This document shows, in pieces, positions 1-7,256 of a stretch of 10,488 bases of DNA; within the stretch, counting starts at the first letter, position 1; each line of letters opens with the position of its first letter. Source of the DNA: CAZCBJ01 sp964496705 (lineage in GTDB: Bacteria > Chloroflexota > Anaerolineae > Anaerolineales > Anaerolineaceae); contig CAZCBJ010000133.1 of NCBI GenBank assembly GCA_964496705.1, positions 1 through 10,488 on the forward strand. The letters run 5' to 3'. The notes beneath the pieces were generated by a model. It searched no databases and was not told the DNA's origin. It saw only the letters and a program-made list of their open reading frames with translations. The translations under genes and the position numbers were made by a program.

Positions 1-2246
<2,246 letters not shown>

Positions 2247-2258
2247 GGTACGGCGCAG

Positions 2259-2264
2259 TCTATA
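2259..2264 (-). promoter_or_regulatory. candidate -10 box for the rhamnosidase gene
   Basis: TATAGA on the minus strand ends 12 nt before the ATG at 2246. With a start site about 7 nt downstream, the leader would be only about 5 nt. This agrees with the absence of a Shine-Dalgarno sequence and suggests a nearly leaderless mRNA. No good -35 hexamer is visible, so the call rests on one AT-rich hexamer in GC-rich DNA and on its position. Confidence 0.35.
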
Positions 2265-2341
2265 CCAGCGCACACGCGTCAGGCACTGACGACCTCCGCA
2301 TGGGCAATGCTTCGCCGCGAACGTCGGCGGACCGGCGCGCC

Positions 2342-3124
2342 CTAGGGTGTCGCGCCGGCGGCCGGGCGCCGCCCGAGGAACACTTCGTGCCCGGTGTCGC
2401 TGTACGAACTGTGCGCGAATGGAATCGCGAGCGGCTCGAAGCCTGCCGCGGCGAGCTGGCCGAGCCAGGCGGACCTGGGAAACAGCCCCATGACGTGGCG
2501 GTCGTGAAGCACGTCAACGTCGCCGCTTTCGTGACGAATCAGGTACGCCATGTCGGTCACGTAGGTCTCGCGGCTCGGATCGGGCGTCCACCGCCACTCC
2601 AGGTAGCGCAGGCCCCGTCCCTCCGCGTCGGATCCCCCCGTCTCCGTGCCTGGCTCGAACGTCTCCGCGACGAAGTCAGGCTGGAACAGCGCCACTCCGC
2701 CCGGCGCGGTGTGCTCGAAGGCGGTGGCCATCGCGGCCGCGAGGTCGGCCCGCGACGCCATGTAGTTCACCGCGTCGTGCACGAGGACGTTGTCGAAGAC
2801 GCGCCCCAGCCGGATCGACCGCATGTCGCCCTGGACGTGCTCGCACTCGGGGTTGAGGCGACGGCTCACCGCGAGCATGGCGGGCGCCAGGTCGACCAGC
2901 GTGCAGGCCAGCGTTGCTTTCAGGTACGCGGCGTTGTGGCCGCCGCCGCTCCCGAGGTCCAGCAACGTCCGTGGCAGCCGCTCGCTGTACGTCTCGAACA
3001 TGCGCCGGTAGAAGGCGGCCTCCTCGGCGTAGTCGGCGACCGGCGTCAGCAGCGGATACCACTCGGCCAGGTCGCTGTAGAGACGGTGCCCCAAGGATGG
3101 CTGCGGATCTCGCTTCGATGACAT
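2342..3124 (-). CDS. class I SAM-dependent methyltransferase
   Basis: A 260-residue cytoplasmic enzyme that should transfer a methyl group from S-adenosylmethionine; the acceptor is unknown. Motif I (LLDLGSGGG, 54-62) is the glycine-rich SAM loop, followed by the acidic strand LVDLAPAML (76-84), QGDMRSIRL (98-106, adenine side) and DNVLVHDAVNY (111-121). APGGV (140-144) is the usual turn before strand 5. The N-terminal helix region (LYSDLAEWYPLLTP) caps the fold in many small Methyltransf_25-like proteins. The ATG at 3124 is preceded by GGGAG about 8 nt upstream. Its TAG stop lies 95 bp upstream of the rhamnosidase start and 221 bp separate it from the oxidase behind it, so co-transcription is possible but not shown. 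There is no signal peptide or membrane segment. The fold is certain; the substrate is not. Confidence 0.88.
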   Translation of the reverse strand: MSSKRDPQPSLGHRLYSDLAEWYPLLTPVADYAEEAAFYRRMFETYSERLPRTLLDLGSGGGHNAAYLKATLACTLVDLAPAMLAVSRRLNPECEHVQGDMRSIRLGRVFDNVLVHDAVNYMASRADLAAAMATAFEHTAPGGVALFQPDFVAETFEPGTETGGSDAEGRGLRYLEWRWTPDPSRETYVTDMAYLIRHESGDVDVLHDRHVMGLFPRSAWLGQLAAAGFEPLAIPFAHSSYSDTGHEVFLGRRPAAGATP

Positions 3125-3345
3125 GCCGTGGCTCCCTGCGGGGGCGCGCCTCGCTCCCTCATCGCGTCACCGCCCGACCATTTTCTGCGAATGTTCCGGA
3201 CACCGGGAGCCGTGCACCTCGATTCGCGAAACGGCACGCTCGACGTCCTGCCGACCGTCTGCCGACAGCTGGACCGCTGCCGCGCCCACGTTTTCGCGGA
3301 GGCGGTGGCGCCTTGGCCTGCGCGCGCGGCGGGCCCCGACGGTCC

Positions 3346-4563
3346 CTACCCGCGGCGATCCACCAGGCTGGCCTTCGTGATTCTCGCGACGGTGGGCGTC
3401 CCCGCCTGCCGCATCACCATCTGCAGTTCTCGGCGCAGTATGGCGAGGGCGGTCTCGACGCCCTCCTGCCCGAACGCGGCCAGGCCCCAGACGTAGGGGC
3501 GGCCGACGCCGACGGCCGTCGCGCCAAGCGCCAGCGCCTTGAAGATGTCGGTCCCGCGCCTGAAGCCGCTGTCGACCATGACGGGTGCGCGGCCGGCCAC
3601 GCCAGCCACGACCTCGGGCACGCATTCCACGGCGGACCGCAGACTGTTCTCCGCCCGGCCGCCATGGTTCGACACAAACACGGCGTCGACGCCGTGCTGG
3701 ATGGCGATCTCCGCGTCCTCGCGCGTCACGATGCCCTTGAGGATGAGCTTCATGGGCGTCGCATCCTTCAGGCGTTTGACGAATTCCCAGGTCGGGCGTC
3801 CGATCTCGGGCGCCGCCGGCGCGGGTTTCAGATCGGCAATCATCGGCTTCCGGCGGTTGTCGCTGAGGCCGCCCTCGTGGCATCCGAGGCACGTCTCCCG
3901 GTCGATCCGCGACGCGCGCGCCGAGGTGAGCCGGTTGCTGCCCCCCAGCAGGTCGATGGTGAAGACCAGCGCGGGGCAGCCCGCAAGTTCCGCCCGCCTG
4001 ATCATCTGGCGTGTCTGGTTCCAGTCGTCGCGCGGGTAGAGCTGGAACCATGCCGGCTGGCCGCAGGCCGCGTTGACCTCCTCCACGGAGGTCGTCGCCG
4101 GCGTGGCCAGCATGAAGAGATGCTTGCCGGCCTTCGTCGCGCGGGCCACGGCCAGTTCGCCGTCGGCGTGAAACGCGCGGTGGCTGGCAATCGGGCACAG
4201 GAACACCGGGGTGTCCCATCTGGCGCCGAGCACGGTCACCGAGGTGTCTATCGTGTTGATGTCGATCAGCCGCCGCATCCTCAACTGGTACCGGGTGAAC
4301 CCCTCCCGGTTCGCCGCGATCGTCCCCTCATCGTCTGTCCCCGTGGCCAGGTAGCCCCAGTGAGCGGGCGAGAGGTTCCTGCGCGCGACCGCCTCGAAGT
4401 CGAAAACGTCGAGCGCGTCCTTCGCGGCGGTGATCAGGTCGGCATCCTGCGCGTGCGCGCCCAGCCAGCGAGCGGGCAGGCCGAGGCCGCCGGCCAGCGG
4501 GCTCACGGCCAGGAATCGCAGCAACGCCCGGCGGCTGTTCGACGGCGACAAGGCTGTGTGCAT
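3346..4563 (-). CDS. Tat-exported FMN-dependent alpha-hydroxy-acid oxidase/dehydrogenase with a CxxCH motif
   Basis: Belongs to the glycolate oxidase / L-lactate dehydrogenase (FMN_dh) family, which oxidises 2-hydroxy acids to 2-keto acids. The chosen start gives 405 residues. It has GGAG 7 nt upstream and a TATAAT further upstream; a longer version from 4653 would run through that promoter. The N-terminus has a twin-arginine signal (SRRALLRFLA, R11-R12) with probable cleavage after AHA38, so the folded flavoprotein would be exported. By comparison with spinach glycolate oxidase the active-site set is present: Y71, Q174 and Y176 (FQLY), R211, K276 (LKG), H300 and R303 (SNHGGR), D331, and the FMN-phosphate loop GFRRGTDIFKALALGA. 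Between R211 and K276, in the mobile loop-4 region, lies CLGCH (225-229), a possible covalent haem site absent from the classic enzymes. The electron acceptor is therefore uncertain, and so is the hydroxy-acid substrate. Confidence 0.9.
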   Translation of the reverse strand: MHTALSPSNSRRALLRFLAVSPLAGGLGLPARWLGAHAQDADLITAAKDALDVFDFEAVARRNLSPAHWGYLATGTDDEGTIAANREGFTRYQLRMRRLIDINTIDTSVTVLGARWDTPVFLCPIASHRAFHADGELAVARATKAGKHLFMLATPATTSVEEVNAACGQPAWFQLYPRDDWNQTRQMIRRAELAGCPALVFTIDLLGGSNRLTSARASRIDRETCLGCHEGGLSDNRRKPMIADLKPAPAAPEIGRPTWEFVKRLKDATPMKLILKGIVTREDAEIAIQHGVDAVFVSNHGGRAENSLRSAVECVPEVVAGVAGRAPVMVDSGFRRGTDIFKALALGATAVGVGRPYVWGLAAFGQEGVETALAILRRELQMVMRQAGTPTVARITKASLVDRRG

Positions 4564-4590
4564 GAGGGAACTCCGCGGCGGGGCGGGGCG

Positions 4591-4596
4591 ATTATA
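4591..4596 (-). promoter_or_regulatory. candidate -10 box (TATAAT) of the alpha-hydroxy-acid oxidase gene
   Basis: A perfect TATAAT on the minus strand, preceded directly by TG, in otherwise very GC-rich sequence. It lies 27 nt before the ATG at 4563, leaving room for a leader of about 20 nt that contains the GGAG ribosome-binding site. The -35 position (CTGTAT at 16-nt spacing) is poor. The box supports the start at 4563 over the in-frame ATG at 4653, which lies upstream of it. Confidence 0.55.
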
Positions 4597-4674
4597 CAGC
4601 GGCTGGCGGCGCATACAGCGCGTGCCGTTTCGGCAGGGCGAGTCGGGCGGCACGGTGTCAGCTGCGCGAGGCGA

Positions 4675-4881
4675 TCAGGAGGACTTGCGGCTCAGGTGCC
4701 GCAATCCGGGCGGCACGGCCGCGGCCTCTCCGAGATTCACTGCCGCCACCAGTGCCTGCGGCGGCGACGGATTGGCGGCAAACGCCGCGTCGAGCGATCG
4801 CCGGGCCTCCTCCGTGTTCCCGAGGCGCCCCTGGCAGCACGCCCGCACGGGGGGCCGGTCCGCCAGGCAGCCGGCGGTTCG
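4675..4881 (-). pseudogene. TPR-like remnant, in frame behind the upstream methyltransferase stop
   Basis: Directly after the TGA at 4882-4884 the same frame stays open for 68 codons to a TGA at 4675-4677. The translation contains GRLGNTEEARRSLDAAFAAN followed by P, which fits the second half of a tetratricopeptide repeat (G, EA, A and P at the expected spacing), then a low-information tail ending in RKSS. There is no ATG in this frame; the only GTG (4848) has no Shine-Dalgarno and would cut into the repeat. It is most simply the 3' end of a decayed TPR gene, or a former C-terminal extension lost to a nonsense mutation. A chance ORF in GC-rich DNA is possible, since only about 25 residues carry the signal. 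Confidence 0.35.
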
Positions 4882-5877
4882 TCACGCATCTGCGCTCCTT
4901 CGAGCGATCCCCTGAGCCACCGGCTTCTTGACCGCGCTGACAATGCTGTCGACGCGCTGGAAGTCATGGAAGCCGCCCGAACTGACCACGTGCTCGTACA
5001 CCGCGCGGATGACCCCGGGGAACCTCTCCGAGTAGTCGTGGAAACAAATGACGCCGCCGGGATCGAGATAGTCGCGCCAGTGCAGGATGTCGCTCCACAC
5101 ACCCCCGTAGGTGTGGTCCCCGTCGATCCACAGCAGGCGGATCCCCGTGTTCCCTCCAGTGAGGCTCCCCCAGTTGGTGGCGACGTCCCTGGAGTCCATG
5201 TTGATCACCGTGACGAGGTCCGCCACGCCGTGTTGTTCGAGGTGCTCGCGCACCTCGGGACGCGGTGTGATGTCGATCGTGTAGACGGACGAGCGTCCGG
5301 AGTCGCGAGCGCCCAGGGCGAGGGCCACGGCCGACCCGCCGGCCATCGTGCCGATCTCGACGACCGCTCCCGTGCCGTCCACGTTCCGCGCGAGATCGTA
5401 CAGGCGATTGAGCTCTGGACCTGACAGAAGCGCCGCCAGCGTCAGCAAATGGGGACCCACACGCCGCGGCTGCAGCCAATCGAGGTTGCCGGAGTGATCG
5501 AAGACGCTCAGGTGGGCGTCGACGGCGTAGCAGTTCCTGATGCCCAGGGCGCCGAACAGCCTGAAGATGTGCGCGTATTCCCACGCGCTCTCCACCATCT
5601 GCGCGTAGTACGCGCACTCGGCCCTGTCGGCGGTGATCGACGCGATCTGTGCCGGCGAGAGCTCGACGCGAGGGCTGTCGAAGCGATGGAACGCCAGCCT
5701 CGGCGACTGGTGGGCGAGCGTCTCCCGGTGCTTGGCAATCACATGGATGCGCCGGTCTGGATACACCTCCAGGAGCCGTCTCAGGACGATTCCGCTGTGC
5801 CAGCTCGGCGAGGACGCCACGAAGAGAATGGAGCCATTCGTCGCTGGCGGGTGAAGTTGGAAGTGCAGCAGATTCAC
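4882..5877 (-). CDS. two-part protein with C-terminal Methyltransf_24-type SAM methyltransferase
   Basis: 331 residues. The GTG at 5877 is chosen over an ATG at 5964 because AGGAGG lies 5 nt upstream of it and a TTGACA -35-like element falls inside the longer version. The C-terminal half is a class I SAM methyltransferase: VVEIGTMAGG (172-181) is motif I, VYTIDI (198-203) the second acidic strand, LLWIDGDHTYGGVWSDI (248-264) the diagnostic Methyltransf_24 block, and DPGGVICFHDY (272-282) the last core strand. Such domains are common in glycan, antibiotic and cell-surface clusters, where they often O-methylate sugars. The N-terminal 150 residues are a separate domain with one hydrophobic strand (SILFVASSPSWHSG, 16-29) and an alpha/beta pattern (RRLLEVYPDRRIHVIAK) resembling the start of some glycosyltransferase or sugar-binding folds; I cannot name it. 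There is no signal peptide, so it is probably cytoplasmic. The acceptor is unknown. Confidence 0.82.
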   Translation of the reverse strand: MNLLHFQLHPPATNGSILFVASSPSWHSGIVLRRLLEVYPDRRIHVIAKHRETLAHQSPRLAFHRFDSPRVELSPAQIASITADRAECAYYAQMVESAWEYAHIFRLFGALGIRNCYAVDAHLSVFDHSGNLDWLQPRRVGPHLLTLAALLSGPELNRLYDLARNVDGTGAVVEIGTMAGGSAVALALGARDSGRSSVYTIDITPRPEVREHLEQHGVADLVTVINMDSRDVATNWGSLTGGNTGIRLLWIDGDHTYGGVWSDILHWRDYLDPGGVICFHDYSERFPGVIRAVYEHVVSSGGFHDFQRVDSIVSAVKKPVAQGIARRSADA

Positions 5878-5882
5878 GCAAG

Positions 5883-5888
5883 CCTCCT
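5883..5888 (-). promoter_or_regulatory. ribosome-binding site that sets the GTG start of the Methyltransf_24 protein
   Basis: AGGAGG on the minus strand, 5 nt before the GTG at 5877. It is a full-strength Shine-Dalgarno and the best argument against starting at the in-frame ATG at 5964, which adds 29 residues with no domain character. Confidence 0.75.
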
Positions 5889-5925
5889 CACGATCCCGAC
5901 ACCACGGGCGAGTGCAAGCGCGAAC

Positions 5926-5954
5926 AGGAAAAGCTATCGACGCCGCCCTGTCAA
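5926..5954 (-). promoter_or_regulatory. weak candidate sigma70-type promoter for the Methyltransf_24 gene
   Basis: A perfect -35 hexamer TTGACA (5954-5949, minus strand) is followed at 17 nt by TTTCCT, a poor -10. It sits about 50 nt upstream of the GTG start and downstream of the stop of the DUF4395 gene (6023). The position is suitable; the -10 is the weak point. Confidence 0.3.
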
Positions 5955-6022
5955 GCGAAAACACGCCAGGGAAGGAGGGATGGCCGATCTGACCACTCTC
6001 GGCAACGACCGGACCCGGCCGC

Positions 6023-6664
6023 CTACCCTCCGAACAACGCGTGCGGCCTCACGCTGAACGAGTCGTGGAACAGGTAGACCACCAGGACGACATAGGCGAC
6101 GAGCCCGAGGGCGATGAGCGCCTGCGGCCCGGAGGTCTTCTGGATGTGCTGGCGCGCGTCTGGCGCGCACACTTCGCCAGGGCAGTACTGGGCCTTCTCC
6201 CGACACACCAGCGCGTAGACCTTGCAGCCCAGGCAGATGCCGAACGCCGCCTCGAAGAACAGGAAGACCAGGCATGCCAGGCAGATCAGTCCCGAGATGG
6301 CGCTGTAGGTGTTCATCACGTTTACCAGGAGGAACATCGTCGCGGCCAGGGCGACGCCGATCCCCCACGCCCATTTCTTCTGTAGCGCGCCGACGTACTC
6401 GGGGACCTGGTTTCGGACGATGAGGCGCCCGAGGATCAGCGTGGGGGCGAACCGCGGGCTGATGAAGACCCGGATCAGCATGTCGGGCAGGAAGATGGCG
6501 ATGGCGTACTTCAGGAGCAGGAAGCTCCCTTCGAGGATGGCCGTAAGGATGGCGGTGAACATCAGCACGAACAGGAGTCCGGCAGCGGCCCGGATTTCCC
6601 GTTCGTTCAGGACAGGGATGTGGTACCCGGCGACGTCCTCGCCGAACTTCACGATGCTGCTCAT
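6023..6664 (-). CDS. DUF4395 family integral membrane protein with extra cysteines and C-terminal helix
   Basis: 213 residues. The DUF4395 hallmarks are present: an early VNER-like segment (VLNEREIRAAAGL, 18-30), a hydrophobic stretch, the FISPRFAPTLILGRLI block (67-82), and the terminal membrane helix ending in FGICLGCKVY (141-150) with the conserved CxxC pair. Predicted membrane segments are about 26-60 (one or two), 100-118, 121-143 and 181-199. The last is an addition: most family members I know stop near the CxxC, whereas this one continues with C154, C161 and C166 (CREK...CPGEVC) and one more helix. The function of DUF4395 is not established; the CxxC hints at thiol redox or metal binding at the membrane face. 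The start ATG has AGAGGGG about 7 nt upstream. The gene is divergent from kdp, 401 bp away. Family assignment is from motif memory. Confidence 0.8.
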   Translation of the reverse strand: MSSIVKFGEDVAGYHIPVLNEREIRAAAGLLFVLMFTAILTAILEGSFLLLKYAIAIFLPDMLIRVFISPRFAPTLILGRLIVRNQVPEYVGALQKKWAWGIGVALAATMFLLVNVMNTYSAISGLICLACLVFLFFEAAFGICLGCKVYALVCREKAQYCPGEVCAPDARQHIQKTSGPQALIALGLVAYVVLVVYLFHDSFSVRPHALFGG

Positions 6665-6681
6665 CGGACGAACCCCTCTGC

Positions 6682-6757
6682 TGGCGCCCGCGATCTCTGT
6701 TGATGCCAGCGGTGTCTGCTGATACCCGCGATGCCTGCTGATGCCCGTGATGTGGAC
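6682..6757. repeat. four degenerate 19-bp tandem repeats
   Basis: Four adjacent 19-bp units at 6682-6700, 6701-6719, 6720-6738 and 6739-6757. The third reads TGATACCCGCGATGCCTGC; the approximate consensus is TGATGCCCGCGATGTCTGC. The units differ from each other at several positions and there are no spacers, so this is a small minisatellite. It begins 17 bp upstream of the DUF4395 start codon and so probably lies in that gene's leader or promoter. Confidence 0.6.
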
Positions 6758-6943
6758 GCCATGAACGTCCCGGGCGTTCCATCCCGTGCTCTAACGCCGA
6801 CGGACCGGCGGCTCTTCCGCCAGCCACACCGTGGAGAGCGCTGCTGTTGTCGCCGCGGTTGCCCGATGTTGAGACGCGTACGGCGCAGGGACAGTTCCCG
6901 ATGCGCGAGGCGCCACGCGTCCCGGCCCGCGACATCCTGATAC

Positions 6944-6986
6944 TTTCCTGACACCCCTGGCGAGCGGTTTGACCCCGTTCTGACCT
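6944..6986 (+). promoter_or_regulatory. candidate kdp control region: phased TGAC motifs with TTGACC
   Basis: TGAC occurs at 6949, 6970 and 6981, that is 21 and 11 bp apart, or close to two turns and one turn of the helix. The last two are in GTTTGACC and GTTCTGACC, an imperfect direct repeat. TTGACC (6969-6974) is also -35-like, but no good -10 follows at 16-18 nt. The arrangement would suit an OmpR-family activator such as KdpE; the regulator is not in the window and its site is not known for this organism. Confidence 0.25.
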
Positions 6987-7001
6987 GGATACGCCTACGT
7001 T

Positions 7002-7042
7002 CTAGGCAGAAAGGCGGTTACCGGGCGCGTGCGTCTGCCTGG
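7002..7042 (+). other. possible leader hairpin ahead of the kdp operon
   Basis: AGGCAGA (7004-7010) and TCTGCCT (7034-7040) are perfectly complementary. The stem extends by one wobble and one C-G pair to about 9 bp, with a 23-nt GC-rich loop. It ends 8 nt before the GGAAGGAGG ribosome-binding site. There is no U-run, so it is not a simple terminator. It could affect translation initiation, or be chance. Confidence 0.25.
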
Positions 7043-7050
7043 TCGCCGAA

Positions 7051-7059
7051 GGAAGGAGG
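7051..7059 (+). promoter_or_regulatory. strong ribosome-binding site opening the kdp operon
   Basis: GGAAGGAGG followed 6 nt later by the ATG at 7066. It is the strongest Shine-Dalgarno of the operon, which argues that the 34-residue ORF behind it is really translated and that translation enters the operon here. Confidence 0.7.
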
Positions 7060-7065
7060 CTGCTC

Positions 7066-7170
7066 ATGACCGGCCTTCATCTACTGCTGCTGCTCACCGG
7101 CTTCTTCGCGCTGACCGGGGCGTTCGTCTGGTTGGCCGGAAAGCTGTCGTCGACGGAGGTGCCGACGTGA
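7066..7170 (+). CDS. 34-residue single-helix membrane peptide heading the kdp operon
   Basis: I do not recognise a named family. The ATG has a very good Shine-Dalgarno (GGAAGGAGG, 6-nt spacing). The product is one hydrophobic helix (about residues 3-24, LHLLLLLTGFFALTGAFVWL) with a short polar tail KLSSTEVPT, probably N-terminus out or in the membrane interface. Its TGA (7168-7170) overlaps the GTG start of kdpF (7167-7169), and the kdpF ribosome-binding site (GGAGG, 7155-7159) lies inside it, so the two are translationally coupled. By size and place it could be a second KdpF-like accessory helix of the Kdp complex, or a leader peptide whose translation opens the kdpF start. It is not kdpF itself, because the next ORF carries the KdpF ending. 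Confidence 0.65.
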   Translation: MTGLHLLLLLTGFFALTGAFVWLAGKLSSTEVPT

Positions 7171-7256
7171 CCGCGCTCATATGGACCGGGGGAGCCATCG
7201 CAGGGCTGCTGCTCGTGTACCTGTTCACGGCCCTGCTGAAACCGGAGTGGTTCTGA
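7167..7256 (+). CDS. kdpF: KdpF, small subunit of the high-affinity K+-transporting ATPase
   Basis: A 29-residue membrane peptide that stabilises the KdpABC complex. The GTG start at 7167 has GGAGG 7 nt upstream and overlaps the preceding stop. The sequence is one transmembrane helix (about 5-23, IWTGGAIAGLLLVYLFTALL) ending in the typical KdpF tail LLKPEWF. Its TGA overlaps the kdpA ATG by one base (TGATG). A 75-codon version from an upstream ATG at 7029 would add an arginine-rich out-of-character leader and is rejected. The length matches known KdpF (about 29 residues). Confidence 0.92.
   Translation: MTALIWTGGAIAGLLLVYLFTALLKPEWF

Larger units (their letters stand above)
6665..7065. other. 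divergent intergenic region between the DUF4395 gene and the kdp operon
   Basis: 401 bp with no convincing gene. Overlapping ORFs on both strands are arginine-rich and lack domains. It contains, left to right, a degenerate 19-bp tandem repeat (6682-6757), about 190 bp in which I see nothing specific (6758-6943), spaced TGAC motifs with a -35-like hexamer (6944-6986), and a possible leader hairpin (7002-7042). It must carry the control regions of both flanking units. Confidence 0.6.

Noticed and set aside
3125..3345. terminator or small gene between the oxidase and the methyltransferase
   Set aside because: Only short GC-rich inverted repeats with no U-run, and overlapping ORFs without domains or good starts.
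4564..4653. longer start of the oxidase at 4653
   Set aside because: It would translate through the TATAAT element and put 30 residues before the Tat signal; the ATG at 4563 has GGAG at good spacing.
4658..4885. 75-codon minus-strand ORF with ATG behind the Methyltransf_24 gene
   Set aside because: Glycine- and arginine-rich without motifs; the neighbouring frame holds the TPR-like pattern instead.
2914..5424. 836-codon plus-strand ORF
   Set aside because: Runs antisense across two methyltransferases, the oxidase and their spacers with low-complexity arginine-rich sequence; the three minus-strand genes have clear family motifs.
6682..6757. CRISPR array
   Set aside because: The repeats are 19 bp, degenerate and adjacent without spacers, and no cas gene is nearby.
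6661..6954. 97-codon minus-strand ORF upstream of DUF4395
   Set aside because: Arginine- and serine-rich, translates the 19-bp repeat and has no ribosome-binding site or domain.
6930..7065. c-di-AMP (ydaO-type) riboswitch ahead of kdp
   Set aside because: Only one simple stem is visible; I do not see the conserved multi-helix core of that riboswitch class.
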